From Opitutaceae bacterium (lineage in GTDB: Bacteria > Verrucomicrobiota > Verrucomicrobiia > Opitutales > Opitutaceae), in the NCBI GenBank assembly GCA_003164715.1, contig PLTZ01000019.1:1-64000 (forward strand): a stretch of 64,000 nucleotides of DNA, given 5' to 3'. The notes beneath the pieces are model-generated. The model had not been told where the DNA came from. It ran no database searches and worked only from the letters and a program-made list of their open reading frames with translations. The translations under genes and the position numbers were made by a program. Shown here piece after piece: positions 16,436-26,966 of the stretch (positions within the stretch are counted from its first letter, which is position 1; every line of letters begins with the position of its first letter).

Positions 16436-17479
16436 ATGAAGGTCTCGTTCACCCAGGCTGAGATCGAATCCATCGCGCGCCCCACGAGGACCCTTGGCAC
16501 GACCGGGGAGCGCATCCGGGGCATCGCCTCGCTTGGCTCGGCCCAGCCCGGGGACATCACGTTCCTCGGCAACGCCAAGTACAAAGGGGCGGTGGCTTCG
16601 ACGCGGGCGTCGATCGTCCTGCTGCCCCCGGGGTACTCGGGAGCCCCCGGGCCCGGCCAGGTGCACATGATTGTCGACAATCCCTCCGCCGCGCTGGCCC
16701 TCCTCTGCTCGAGGATCGAGCAGTCGCTCTGGCCGAAGCCCGCGCCCGGGGTCCACGCCTCGGCGGTCATCTCCCCGGACGCGAGGATCGCCGCCTCGGC
16801 CACGGTGGGGCCGCTGTGCATAGTCGAGGCGGGGGCGACGGTGGGGGAACGCGCCCACCTGCAGGCGGGCGTGTTCATCGGGCGCGCCTCGAGCGTGGGC
16901 GAGGACTCCTGGCTCATGGGGGGTGTGGTCGTTTCCGCCGAGTGCACCGTCGGCAGGCGGGTGCGGCTGCATCCCGGAGTCGTCATCGGGTCGGACGGCT
17001 TCGGCTACGAGCTGGTCGGGGGACGCCACGAGAAGGTGCCCCAGGTCGGCACGGTCGAGATCGGCGACGACGTCGAGATAGGCGCCAACACGACGATCGA
17101 CCGGTCGCGCTTCGAGAAGACCGTGGTCGGCGAGGGCACCAAGATCGACAACCTGGTTCAGATCGGCCACAACGTCGTCATCGGCAGGCACTGCCTGCTC
17201 TGCGCCCAGGTGGGGATCGCAGGGAGCTGCACGCTGGGCGACTACGTGGTGCTGGGCGGGCAGGTCGGGCTGGCGGGCCACCTGACCGTGGGCTCGGGCG
17301 CGATGATCGCGGCCCAGTCGGGCGTGAAGGACGACATTCCCCCCAAGACCTCGGTCTGGGGCACGCCGAGCCAGCCGATCCTCCTCGAGCAGAAGATCAT
17401 CATCCTGCGCAACCGCCTGCCCGATCTCTTCAAGCGGGTCGACGCCTTGGAGCGGCTGACGGGGGCGAAGGGCGCCTGA
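16436..17479 (+). CDS. lpxD: UDP-3-O-acylglucosamine N-acyltransferase LpxD
   Basis: LpxD adds the N-linked acyl chain in the third step of lipid A synthesis. The N-terminal uridine-binding domain ([23 protein letters not shown]) is followed by a left-handed beta-helix of hexapeptide repeats. [19 protein letters not shown], with the conserved Phe-Gly-Tyr, and [22 protein letters not shown], with the catalytic histidine, lie in that helix. ATG 16436 (MKVSFTQ) is preferred over the ORF-track start at 16403, which lies inside the terminator hairpin. The length is 347 residues. Only four bases separate it from the convergent ABC gene. lpxA, fabZ and lpxB are not adjacent. Confidence 0.95.
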   Translation: MKVSFTQAEIESIARPTRTLGTTGERIRGIASLGSAQPGDITFLGNAKYKGAVASTRASIVLLPPGYSGAPGPGQVHMIVDNPSAALALLCSRIEQSLWPKPAPGVHASAVISPDARIAASATVGPLCIVEAGATVGERAHLQAGVFIGRASSVGEDSWLMGGVVVSAECTVGRRVRLHPGVVIGSDGFGYELVGGRHEKVPQVGTVEIGDDVEIGANTTIDRSRFEKTVVGEGTKIDNLVQIGHNVVIGRHCLLCAQVGIAGSCTLGDYVVLGGQVGLAGHLTVGSGAMIAAQSGVKDDIPPKTSVWGTPSQPILLEQKIIILRNRLPDLFKRVDALERLTGAKGA

Positions 17480-17483
17480 GGCC

Positions 17484-18467
<984 letters not shown>

Positions 18468-18484
18468 GGCGGGGGAGTCCTTGG

Positions 18485-19471
18485 TCAGGCGCCGACGCTG
18501 ATCTCCCCAGCCCTGGCGCGCACGCAGGCGTGCGCGTGGCCGGGCGCGGCCAATTCGAGCTCGGGTCGCGCCTTGGTGCAGGCGTCCGCTGCGAACGCGC
18601 AGCGGGGCGCGAACCCGCAGCCGGCGGCCGGCTTTGAGGGATCGGGCGGCGAGCCCGGGATCGTGAAGAGTTCCTCCCCCTTCGGCTGCAGGCCCGGGAC
18701 GGAGCGCTGGAGCGCGCGGGTGTAGGGGTGCAGCGGCGAGCGGAACAGCGTGAGGGTGTCGCCCGTCTCCATAATCCGGCCCCCGTACATCACCTGCACG
18801 CGGTCGCAGAGCCCCGCGACGACCCCGAGGTCGTGCGTGACGAACATGACCGCCATGCCGAGTTCGCGCTGCTCCCGGCGGATCAGGTCCAGGATCTGGG
18901 CCTGCACCGTCACGTCGAGTGCCGTCGTGGGCTCGTCGGCGATCAGGAGCTCGGGCCGCGTGACGAGCGCCATCGCGATCATGACGCGCTGGCGCATGCC
19001 CCCTGAGAACTCGTGCGGGTAGAACCGGATGCGGCGGGCCGCGTCGTTGATCCCGACCGCCTCCATCATCGCCAGCGCCCTGCCGAGGGCCTCCTTCCTT
19101 GAGATGCGCTCATGGATCAGGAGGGGCTCGATGACCTGCTCGGAGATCCGCAGGTACGGGTTGAGCGATGTCATGGGGTCCTGGAAGATCATCGAGATGC
19201 GCTTGCCCCGCACCGACCGGGCCTGCCTTGGGCTGCAGCGCAGCAGGTCGACGCCGTCGAACATGGCCGAGCCGCCCTCGATCCTGCCCGGGGGCTGGGG
19301 GACGAGGCCCATGATCGAGTAGCAGGTCACCGATTTCCCGGAGCCGGACTCCCCCACGATCCCGAGCGTCTCGCCGCGCTCCACGGAGAAGCTGACACCG
19401 TCGACCGCGCGGTAGACGCCGTTGCGCGTGTGGAAGGTGGTGCGCAGGTCGGTTACGGTCAGGAGCGCCAT
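18485..19471 (-). CDS. Oligopeptide/dipeptide ABC transporter ATPase (OppD/DppD type)
   Basis: This is the partner ATPase of the preceding entry. It has Walker [37 protein letters not shown], signature [15 protein letters not shown], Walker [19 protein letters not shown] and the C-terminal [14 protein letters not shown] cysteine region. ATG 19471 (MALLTVTDL) gives the normal 328 residues; the upstream ORF extension to 19612 is not protein-like. The gene follows the acyltransferase-heptosyltransferase fusion by 31 bases on the same strand, so the three may be co-transcribed, although the functional link is unclear. Confidence 0.92.
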   Translation of the reverse strand: MALLTVTDLRTTFHTRNGVYRAVDGVSFSVERGETLGIVGESGSGKSVTCYSIMGLVPQPPGRIEGGSAMFDGVDLLRCSPRQARSVRGKRISMIFQDPMTSLNPYLRISEQVIEPLLIHERISRKEALGRALAMMEAVGINDAARRIRFYPHEFSGGMRQRVMIAMALVTRPELLIADEPTTALDVTVQAQILDLIRREQRELGMAVMFVTHDLGVVAGLCDRVQVMYGGRIMETGDTLTLFRSPLHPYTRALQRSVPGLQPKGEELFTIPGSPPDPSKPAAGCGFAPRCAFAADACTKARPELELAAPGHAHACVRARAGEISVGA

Positions 19472-19502
19472 GGGCGGCTGGAGGGTGTCCCGGGCGGGCG
19501 CG

Positions 19503-21410
19503 TTATGGCAAGTCCCGCACCGCGGCCGCGACGGCCTCGGGGGCCAGGTCCCCGAGGCTGCCTCCCCCGGTGGGCGGGCAGCCCGGGGGCTGGAGGATCC
19601 TGTGCGGGGCATCGAAGACGGGGCCCGTGCGGATCGGGTTCGTCGGCCCGAAGAGGCCGACCAGGGGCACGCCGAGCGCGTTCGCCAGGTGCATGCCCCC
19701 GGTGTCGTTGGACACGAGGAGCCGGCAGCGGGCGAGCGCGGACGCGAACGCGATCAGGCTGGTTGCGCCCGCCAGGTCGGTCACGCGGGACGGGCCGAAA
19801 CCCGCGGCGATGCCGGAGGTGATCGCCTGGTCGGCCGCGGTGCCGAAGAGCACGAAGTGCTCGCCGGGGAACGCATCGATGAGGCGCCGCCAGCCGGCGG
19901 CGGGCCAGCGCTTGGACGGGTCGTTCTCGGACCCCGCGATCAGGCCGATCGGCGCCGCCTGCGGCAGGAGGGGGTCGGGCTGCTCGATCTCGATCGCGTG
20001 CGTCGGGAACGGGCGAAGGTCCATCCGCGCGTCCAGGCCGAAGTGCCGTAGGAAGCTCTCCCAGAGCTGCGTCTGGTGGTGGCGGGACTCGTCGAACCCC
20101 TCGGGCGTCCGGTACGCGTGGGTGAGGAGCGGCCGGCGCCGGCCGGGCCTTTCGATCCCGAAGCGCTGGGGGCACGCCGCCGCCCGCGCCTCGAGGTCCC
20201 CGCGCAGGGAATTGGTGAAGAGGATCCAGGTGTCCGGGTACGAGGCCCGCAGCGCGGCGAAGCGCGCGAGGTAACCCGGGCCGTGCGCCGGGAGCGCGCG
20301 GACCCGGTCGGCCACGCAGAGCGCCTCGAGCAGCGGGACGAAGGCCGGCTTCGCGAGGAGCGTGATCTCGGCGTCGGGGCGCGACGCGCGCAGGGCCCGC
20401 ACGAGCGGCAGCGCCATCGCGACGTCCCCGAGCCAGTTGGGCATGCGGATCCAGACCCGCGTGTTCCTCGGGGGCTGGTCGAGGCCGCGGTTGCGCAGGT
20501 CCGCATCCAGGAGGTTGCGCTTGGCCTCGAGGCGCAGCCGCCGGGAGGGGACGTCCTGGTTCCTCCAGCGGTCGTGGGCCCAGAGCCACGACGCGCAGAG
20601 CTCCTCGTCGGACATCGCCGTCTCGAACCAGCCGTTAAGGGAGAGGGTTGCGCCCGCGGCCGTGCCGTCGAAGGGCACCGGGTTCGACTCGAAGGTGACG
20701 CGCCAGAACGCGGTGCGCCTCGGATAGAACGTGCGCAGCTCGGCGCCGAACTTCGCGGCGAGGAGGCCCGGAAGCTCGGTCGACGAGCACACGCGGCCCA
20801 TGAGGAGGGTGAGGGCCCCCTGGTCCCCCGCGTTCTGGTCGAACAGGACGCCGACGCAGCCCTTTCGCCTCAGGATGGCGAGCGCCTCGGCGAACCCCTC
20901 CCTGCGCGAGAGGAGCCGCATCCCGTGCCGCTCGCGGGTCCTTCGGACGAAGGCGTCGAGAGAGGCGCTGGCGAGCGGGCGGAAGATGATGCCGAACTCA
21001 GGCAGCGGCACCGGGCTCAGGAGCTTGAGCCAGGTCTGGCTCTCCCAGTGCGCGAGGTGCAGGGTCGCCAGGACGACCGGCCGCGGCCGGGCGGAGCAGT
21101 CGCGCGCGAAGGCGTCCACGGACGGCCCCAGCCGCGCGATCTTGCGGATCCGCCGCTCGGACAGGAAGGGGCTGGCGAGCGAGAGGAGCGCGGTCTCGAC
21201 CAGCCGGCGGGAGCTCTCGCGGGCCATGCGCCGGCGCCAGGAGCGCGGGCGCTGCGGGAAGGCGTGGTGGAGGTTCGAGCGCAGGAGGCGGCGCCTGCGG
21301 GGGGCGAGCCAGAGGATCGCCTCGCCCCCGACGGCCGAGACGGCGCGCAGCAACGGCTCGGGCGTCACGGCGAGCAGGCGGCCAATGAGGGTGAGGATGA
21401 GGGCGATCAC
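19503..21410 (-). CDS. Fusion of LpxL-type lipid A acyltransferase and WaaF-type heptosyltransferase
   Basis: One uninterrupted 635-residue frame contains two lipopolysaccharide enzymes. Residues 1 to about 300 match the LpxL/HtrB acyltransferase family: an N-terminal hydrophobic segment, the catalytic HX4E motif HLAHWE at 118-123, RRKGCVGVLFDQNAGDQGA, and FGAELRTFYPRR. Residues about 317-635 match GT9 heptosyltransferase II: VWIRMPNWLGDVAMALPLVRAL, GLIAGSENDPSKRWPAAGW, LVSNDTGGMHLANALGVPLVGLFGPTNP. The short joining segment has no stop or frameshift. It is divergent from the WaaC-like gene 54 bases away and upstream of oppD/oppF. Both parts keep their signature residues, so both activities look intact. 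A sequencing artefact removing a stop cannot be excluded. Confidence 0.88.
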   Translation of the reverse strand: MIALILTLIGRLLAVTPEPLLRAVSAVGGEAILWLAPRRRRLLRSNLHHAFPQRPRSWRRRMARESSRRLVETALLSLASPFLSERRIRKIARLGPSVDAFARDCSARPRPVVLATLHLAHWESQTWLKLLSPVPLPEFGIIFRPLASASLDAFVRRTRERHGMRLLSRREGFAEALAILRRKGCVGVLFDQNAGDQGALTLLMGRVCSSTELPGLLAAKFGAELRTFYPRRTAFWRVTFESNPVPFDGTAAGATLSLNGWFETAMSDEELCASWLWAHDRWRNQDVPSRRLRLEAKRNLLDADLRNRGLDQPPRNTRVWIRMPNWLGDVAMALPLVRALRASRPDAEITLLAKPAFVPLLEALCVADRVRALPAHGPGYLARFAALRASYPDTWILFTNSLRGDLEARAAACPQRFGIERPGRRRPLLTHAYRTPEGFDESRHHQTQLWESFLRHFGLDARMDLRPFPTHAIEIEQPDPLLPQAAPIGLIAGSENDPSKRWPAAGWRRLIDAFPGEHFVLFGTAADQAITSGIAAGFGPSRVTDLAGATSLIAFASALARCRLLVSNDTGGMHLANALGVPLVGLFGPTNPIRTGPVFDAPHRILQPPGCPPTGGGSLGDLAPEAVAAAVRDLP

Positions 21411-21464
21411 GGGGTCGTTACCGGGCCGACGGGATTTGGCGTTTGATTTTCGTCGGGAAAAGCC

Positions 21465-22439
21465 ATGGAACCTTACGCTCGCGCGTCAATGACCGAACTC
21501 CTCATCATCAAACCCTCCTCCCTGGGAGACATCGTCCACGGGCTGCAGGTGGCCACCTCGCTCAAGGCGCAGCGGGCCGACCTGCGCATCTCCTGGATCG
21601 TCCGCGAGATGTTCGCACCCATCGTCCGGGCGTGCGAGGCGGTCGACCGCGTGTACGTGTTCAACAGGAAGGGCGGGGCCAAGGACTTCTTGAAGCTGAT
21701 GCGCGAGGTGCGGGCCACCAAATTCGACTATGTCTTCGACATGCAGGGCCTGCTCAGGACGGGCCTGATGACCTCGCGCGCGAGGGCGAAGCACAAGGTG
21801 GGGCGCACCGACGCCCGGGAATGGGCCGGGATGTTCTACGACGAAAAGATCCCTCTGCCCCCGGACGGACGCAGGAGCCACGCCGTGGACATCCTGCTCC
21901 AGTTCTGCCCGGTCCTCGGGGCGAAGCCCGAGCTCAAGGGGACGCTCAAGTTCCGCGAGGTCGACAGCCTCAACCTGAAGTTCGCCGACGGAAGGGGCGG
22001 GGCCAGGCCCTTCGTCATGTTCCCCGACAGCCGCAGGGCCGACAAGAAGTGGGGCGGCTTCAAGCAGCTGACGGAGATCATTCTGCGGGAGGACAAGTCG
22101 CGGAAGGTCGTGTGGGCCGGCAACAACCCCCTCCCCGACAAGGGCGCCTTCCCGCCGGCCCAGTTTCTGAACCTCACGGGCAACACGAGCCTCGTGTCGC
22201 TGCCCGCACTCGTGAAGAAGGCCGACTGGGTCATCAGCAACGACAGCGGGCCGATGCACCTGGCGGCGGCCCTCGGGGTCCGCGTGTTCGCCATCTTCGG
22301 GCCCACCGATCCGCGCCTGTTCGGTCCGTATCCGATCGGGGGCGCGCTCAACCATGTCATCCAGGCCCCGGTGGGCGACCTGAAGCTCCTTTCGGTGCGG
22401 GACGTCTACGCGCGGTTCCAGCGGATCCGCGGCCGTTGA
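21465..22439 (+). CDS. GT9 heptosyltransferase (WaaC type)
   Basis: This GT9 enzyme probably adds heptose (or another sugar) to the lipopolysaccharide inner core. The start LLIIKPSSLGDIVHGLQVATSL is the diagnostic ADP-heptose transferase N-terminus. WVISNDSGPMHLAAALGVRVFAIFGPTDPRLFGPYP is the family C-terminal signature. ATG 21465 has a purine stretch GGGAAAAG before it; ATG 21489 (MTELLIIKP) would place the conserved motif at the very N-terminus as in most relatives, so the true start may be either. It is divergent from the LpxL-WaaF fusion, and serS follows after 31 bases. Confidence 0.88.
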   Translation: MEPYARASMTELLIIKPSSLGDIVHGLQVATSLKAQRADLRISWIVREMFAPIVRACEAVDRVYVFNRKGGAKDFLKLMREVRATKFDYVFDMQGLLRTGLMTSRARAKHKVGRTDAREWAGMFYDEKIPLPPDGRRSHAVDILLQFCPVLGAKPELKGTLKFREVDSLNLKFADGRGGARPFVMFPDSRRADKKWGGFKQLTEIILREDKSRKVVWAGNNPLPDKGAFPPAQFLNLTGNTSLVSLPALVKKADWVISNDSGPMHLAAALGVRVFAIFGPTDPRLFGPYPIGGALNHVIQAPVGDLKLLSVRDVYARFQRIRGR

Positions 22440-22470
22440 CCGGCGGCCCAACCCCCACAGGCTTCCCCCC

Positions 22471-23742
22471 ATGCTCGATCCCAAACTGGTCCGCGAATCC
22501 CCGGAGCTCGTGCGCGCGGCGATCGCCAAGAAGCACCTCTCGGTCGACCTCGACTCGGTCCTGGCCGCGGACGCCGCGTGGCGCGCGCTGCTCCTCGAGG
22601 TCGAGCAGCTGCGCTCCGTGCAGAAGGCGGCCAATGCGGCGATGGCCGCGCTCAAGAAGGGCTCGCCGGAGTTCCTCGCCAAGCTGGGCGAGATGAAGGC
22701 GGTCTCCGCCCAGTTGAAGGAGAGGGACGGCGCGCTCAAGGCGGCCGAGGAGCGGTCCCGCGAGGCGATGCTCTCGCTCCCAAACCTCCCCCACGCGAGC
22801 GTACCGGAGGGGAGGACGCCCCAGGAGAACGCGGTGGTCTCGACGCAGGGAGACCCGGGGGCCGTCGGGGCGCACGCCGTGGCGCACTGGGACATCCCGG
22901 GCTTCCCGCGGCTCTTCGACTTCGAGCGCGGCGCCAAGGTGACCGGGGCCGGCTTTCCCTTCTTCATCGGCGACGGGGCGCGGCTCGCGCGGGCCCTCAT
23001 CAACTTCTTCCTCGAGGAGGACGTGAGGGCCGGCTACGTGGAGGTCTCGCCCCCGATCTTCGTGAACGCCGCCAGCGCCACGGCGACCGGGCAGTTGCCC
23101 GACAAGGAGGGGCAGATGTACGAGACGACGCCCGACCGGCTGTTCGCCGTGCCGACGGCGGAGGTGCCGCTCACCAACTTCCTCAGGGACGAGATCCTGG
23201 ACGAGGCCGCGCTCCCGGTGAAGCGCTGCGCGTACACGCCGTGCTTCCGGAGGGAGGCCGGCAGCTACGGCAAGGACGTGCGGGGGCTCAACCGCGTGCA
23301 CCAGTTCGACAAGGTGGAGCTCCTGAAGTGGGTCCATCCGTCGTCGAGCTACGCGGAGCTCGATTCGCTCCGGGACGACGCCGAGAGCCTCCTCAGGAAG
23401 CTCGAGATCCCGTACCGCGTGCTCCTCATGTGCGGGGGCGACCTCGGGTTCGCCCAGTCGAAGAAGTACGACCTCGAGGTGTGGGCGGCGGGGCAGAAGC
23501 GGTGGCTCGAGGTGTCGAGCTGCTCGAATTTCGAGGCCTTCCAGGCCCGGCGCGCGCAGATCCGCTTCCGTTCGAAGGAATCCGGCAGGGCCGAGCTCGT
23601 ACACACGCTCAACGGCTCCGGCCTCGCGGTGCCCCGGGTCCTTGCGGCGATCCTGGAGAACAACCTCGAGGCGGACGGGCGGGTGAGGATCCCGGCCGCG
23701 CTCGTCCCGCATTTCGGGAAGTCCCACCTCAGCTTCGCCTGA
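22471..23742 (+). CDS. serS: Seryl-tRNA synthetase
   Basis: SerRS charges tRNA-Ser and tRNA-Sec. The N-terminal coiled-coil arm spans about residues 25-105. The class II catalytic core contains motif 2 CFRREAGSYGKDVRGLNRVHQFDKVELLK and motif 3 SGLAVPRVLAAILEN. TAEVPLTNFLRDEIL and EVSSCSNFEAFQARR are also SerRS-specific. The 423-residue length is normal. The ATG has no obvious Shine-Dalgarno sequence. The tilS gene follows after about 20 bases. Confidence 0.97.
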   Translation: MLDPKLVRESPELVRAAIAKKHLSVDLDSVLAADAAWRALLLEVEQLRSVQKAANAAMAALKKGSPEFLAKLGEMKAVSAQLKERDGALKAAEERSREAMLSLPNLPHASVPEGRTPQENAVVSTQGDPGAVGAHAVAHWDIPGFPRLFDFERGAKVTGAGFPFFIGDGARLARALINFFLEEDVRAGYVEVSPPIFVNAASATATGQLPDKEGQMYETTPDRLFAVPTAEVPLTNFLRDEILDEAALPVKRCAYTPCFRREAGSYGKDVRGLNRVHQFDKVELLKWVHPSSSYAELDSLRDDAESLLRKLEIPYRVLLMCGGDLGFAQSKKYDLEVWAAGQKRWLEVSSCSNFEAFQARRAQIRFRSKESGRAELVHTLNGSGLAVPRVLAAILENNLEADGRVRIPAALVPHFGKSHLSFA

Positions 23743-23762
23743 GCGGCGCGGGTGCCCGGACC

Positions 23763-24821
23763 ATGAAGACGAGCGGCGCCACCGCATGGAAATCGGCCGC
23801 CGAGCGCGTGGCCGCCTTCGTCTCCCGCGAGAGCCTCCAGCCGTCCGTCGTGGACTGGGCGGACGCGCGGCCGCGCGCGGAGCGCTGGGGCGTCGCCCTG
23901 TCGGGCGGCGCCGATTCCGTGGGGCTCTTGCTGCTGCTCTGGGCGCACTGGCCTGAGCGCCGCGGGCGCCTGACGGCGCTCCATTTCAACCACCGGCTCC
24001 GGGGCGCGGAGTCGGAGGCGGACGCCCGGTTCTGCGGCAGGCTGTGCGCGGCGCTCGGGGTGCCGCTCGTCTGCGGCCGCTGGAAGGCGCGCCGGCGCAC
24101 GGCCGGCGAGGCTCAGGCCCGCCAGGCCCGCTTCGAATTCTTCAGGCGGGAGATGGCTGCGCGCCGGATCCGGGTGCTCTGGCTGGGGCACCAGCAGGAT
24201 GACATTGCCGAATCGATGCTGATGCGACTCGCGCGGGGAAGCGGCGGCCAGGGCCTGGCGGCCCCGAGGGCGCTCCACGCGTTCCCGCCGGCGCGGACCG
24301 GCGGGCGCGGCTCGTTCCACGTGCGCCCGCTGCTCGGCCTGAAGAAGCGCGAGATCGCGCGGGCCCTGAGGGAGGCCGGCGCGACATGGCGCGAGGACTC
24401 GAGCAACGCCAAGGGCGTCCACTTCAGGAACAGGTTGAGGCTCGAGGTCATCCCGAGGTGGGTGCGCGCCGCCGGGCGGGACGCGCTCGCGGGCGCCGCG
24501 CTTTCCCGGGAGCTGCTCGACGAGGACAACGCCGCGATCGAGGCGTGGGTGGACTTCCTGCACCCGATTGGCGAAGACGGCTCGCTCAGCGTTTCCCGGC
24601 TATCGGGCCGGCCCAGGGCGATCGTGCGCCGCTCGCTCCACCGGTGGCTTCTCGCCCAGACCCAAGCCGGCGAGCTCTCTCGCCAGGGCTTTGAAGCGCT
24701 CCTTCTTGCCGTCGAGCGCGGCGTACCCGTGAGGCACAGCCTTGGGCGCCATGGCTTTGCGGTAATCCGGTCGGGCCGGCTGCGGTTTGAAACGCTACGC
24801 AAATGCCGTACGCCTCATTGA
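23763..24821 (+). CDS. tilS: tRNA(Ile)-lysidine synthase
   Basis: TilS converts C34 of the minor tRNA-Ile to lysidine, so that it reads AUA. The ATP-pyrophosphatase P-loop SGGADS is at residues about 45-50, followed by HFNHRLRGAESEADARF. GHQQDDIAESMLMRLARGSG and WREDSSNAKGVHFRNRLRLEVIP are family signatures. ATG 23763 is used; the long ORF upstream in the track only shadows serS. At 352 residues it is shorter than E. coli TilS (432), lacking most of the C-terminal domain, as in many other bacteria. It is followed by ftsH, a common arrangement. Confidence 0.93.
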   Translation: MKTSGATAWKSAAERVAAFVSRESLQPSVVDWADARPRAERWGVALSGGADSVGLLLLLWAHWPERRGRLTALHFNHRLRGAESEADARFCGRLCAALGVPLVCGRWKARRRTAGEAQARQARFEFFRREMAARRIRVLWLGHQQDDIAESMLMRLARGSGGQGLAAPRALHAFPPARTGGRGSFHVRPLLGLKKREIARALREAGATWREDSSNAKGVHFRNRLRLEVIPRWVRAAGRDALAGAALSRELLDEDNAAIEAWVDFLHPIGEDGSLSVSRLSGRPRAIVRRSLHRWLLAQTQAGELSRQGFEALLLAVERGVPVRHSLGRHGFAVIRSGRLRFETLRKCRTPH

Positions 24822-24872
24822 CTTGTAACGCAGGAACAACAACCTTGTTTCAATAGTCATACCCTCAAATAG

Positions 24873-26891
24873 ATGCCCGATCTCGAAACAAAGAAGCCAC
24901 GCCGGCAGCTGAAGAACATCCCGCCTGAACGGTTTCAGCCGAAGGTCCTCATTTTCTGGGTGGCCCTGGCCGTGGCGGTGGTCGCGCTCCTGTTCTGGTC
25001 GCCCGGCATCACCGTTTCGCCGGCATCCCTGACGGTCTATGAGGTGGTGCAGCACGCGGAGTCCCAGAACATCAAGAAGGGCATGATCCAGCCGGACCCC
25101 TCGGGCGGCCGCGACTGGGCGATCATCACGGGCGAGTTGAACAGCCCATCTCTGGTGAACGAGCGCGGCATGAAGACGGCCTCGTTCCGGGCGGCCGGCC
25201 GCCTTACGGACTCCAACATGGAGCGCCTCCAGAAGACCAACAAGTTCGACGAGCGCCAGATGACGACGGTCTTCACGCAGCTCGCGCTCAGCGTCCTGCC
25301 GGTGCTCATCATCATCGGCTTCCTGTATTTCCTCTTCAGCCGCCAGCTGCGCCAGGCCGGCCGGGGCGCGCTCAATTTCGGAAAGAGCCGCGCCAAGCTC
25401 CTGACCCGCGACCGCGAGAAGATCACCTTCGGCGACGTCGCGGGCTGCGACGAGGCCAAGGAGGAGGTCTCCGAGGTCGTCGAGTTCCTCAAGGACCCGA
25501 AGAAGTTCACGAAGATGGGTGGACGCATCCCGAAGGGCATCCTCATGGTGGGCCCCCCGGGCACCGGCAAGACGCTCCTGGCGAAGGCGGTGGCGGGCGA
25601 GGCCGACGTTCCCTTCTTCAGCATCTCGGGCTCGGACTTCGTGGAGATGTTCGTGGGCGTCGGGGCGTCGCGGGTGAGGGACATGTTCGAGCAAGGGCGC
25701 AAGAGCGCGCCGTGCCTCATCTTCATCGACGAGATCGACGCGGTCGGGCGCCAGCGCGGCGCCGGGCTCGGCGGGGGCAACGACGAGCGCGAGCAGACGC
25801 TCAATTCCCTCCTGGTCGAGATGGACGGTTTCGATACGACCGAGGGCGTCATCATCATTGCGGCGACCAACCGGCCCGACGTCCTCGACAGCGCGCTCCT
25901 GCGCCCCGGCCGCTTCGACCGCCAGATCTACGTGGACCTTCCCGACATGATCGGCCGCGAGCAGATCCTCAGGGTCCACGCGCGCAAGCTGAGCCTCGGC
26001 GACAACGTGGACCTCGGCGTGATCGCGCGCGGCACGCCCGGGCTGTCCGGCGCCGAGCTCGCCAACCTCCTCAACGAGGCGGCGCTCCTCGCCGCCCGCA
26101 GAAACCGCAAGAAGATCGACGCGGCCGACGTCGAGGACGCGCGCGAGAAGGTGCAGTTCGGCCGCGAGCGCAGGCGCCTGATGGACGACGAGGAGAAGAA
26201 GCTCACGGCCTACCATGAGGCCGGCCACGCCCTGATCCAGGGCGTCCTGGACGACGGCCACATGCCCGTCCACAAGGTCACCATCATCCCGCGGGGACGC
26301 AGCCTCGGGAGCACCATGTTCATTCCGAAGAAGGATGTCCTCACCCAGGCGATGAAGCGGATGCTCAACCAGATCGCGATGGGCCTGGGCGGGCGCATCG
26401 CCGAGGAGCTCGTCATGGGGGACATCTCGAGCGGCGCGGCGGGCGACATCATCCAGATCACCGCGATCGCGCGGCACATGGTGTGCGACTGGGGCATGAG
26501 CCCGCTCGGCCCCATCGCCTACGGCGGCAACCACGACACCGTCTTCCTCGGCCGCGACATCACCCGGACCGAGAACGTGTCGGAAGAGACGGCGCGCCGG
26601 ATCGACGTGGAGATCCAGCGGATCATCTCCGAGCAGTACGAGCGCGCGAAGATAATCATCAGCGAGCGCCGTCCCGCGCTGGACAAGATTGCCGAGGCCC
26701 TCCTTGAGCACGAGACGATCGAGGGAAGGCATGTGCTCGAGATCCTCGAGTTTGGGGAGATCCGCTCGCCGATCGCCGTGGCGTTTTTCGGCAAGCTGAC
26801 CGAGAAGCCCGAGGAGAAGAAGGCGGCCGACAAGCCAGCCGCCGAGGGACTTGGCGCGGGCGGGCCGGCTCCGGCTCCGACCCCGGCCTGA
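24873..26891 (+). CDS. ftsH: ATP-dependent zinc metalloprotease FtsH
   Basis: FtsH is the membrane-bound AAA+ protease that degrades misassembled membrane proteins and regulators. Two membrane spans (about 24-42 and 136-154) flank a small periplasmic domain. The AAA domain has Walker A GPPGTGKT at 227-234, Walker [11 protein letters not shown], and the pore-loop region [19 protein letters not shown]. The zinc site HEAGH is near residue 449. The 672 residues match the family, and the tail is proline/alanine-rich. It starts 51 bases after tilS with no clear Shine-Dalgarno sequence. Confidence 0.97.
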   Translation: MPDLETKKPRRQLKNIPPERFQPKVLIFWVALAVAVVALLFWSPGITVSPASLTVYEVVQHAESQNIKKGMIQPDPSGGRDWAIITGELNSPSLVNERGMKTASFRAAGRLTDSNMERLQKTNKFDERQMTTVFTQLALSVLPVLIIIGFLYFLFSRQLRQAGRGALNFGKSRAKLLTRDREKITFGDVAGCDEAKEEVSEVVEFLKDPKKFTKMGGRIPKGILMVGPPGTGKTLLAKAVAGEADVPFFSISGSDFVEMFVGVGASRVRDMFEQGRKSAPCLIFIDEIDAVGRQRGAGLGGGNDEREQTLNSLLVEMDGFDTTEGVIIIAATNRPDVLDSALLRPGRFDRQIYVDLPDMIGREQILRVHARKLSLGDNVDLGVIARGTPGLSGAELANLLNEAALLAARRNRKKIDAADVEDAREKVQFGRERRRLMDDEEKKLTAYHEAGHALIQGVLDDGHMPVHKVTIIPRGRSLGSTMFIPKKDVLTQAMKRMLNQIAMGLGGRIAEELVMGDISSGAAGDIIQITAIARHMVCDWGMSPLGPIAYGGNHDTVFLGRDITRTENVSEETARRIDVEIQRIISEQYERAKIIISERRPALDKIAEALLEHETIEGRHVLEILEFGEIRSPIAVAFFGKLTEKPEEKKAADKPAAEGLGAGGPAPAPTPA

Positions 26892-26966
26892 CCCGGGTCG
26901 GGAGGTCCTGGCGCTTTTCCGGCTTGGATTTGCGGGGGGGTGCCCCAACATGAGCGGCCTAACAGT

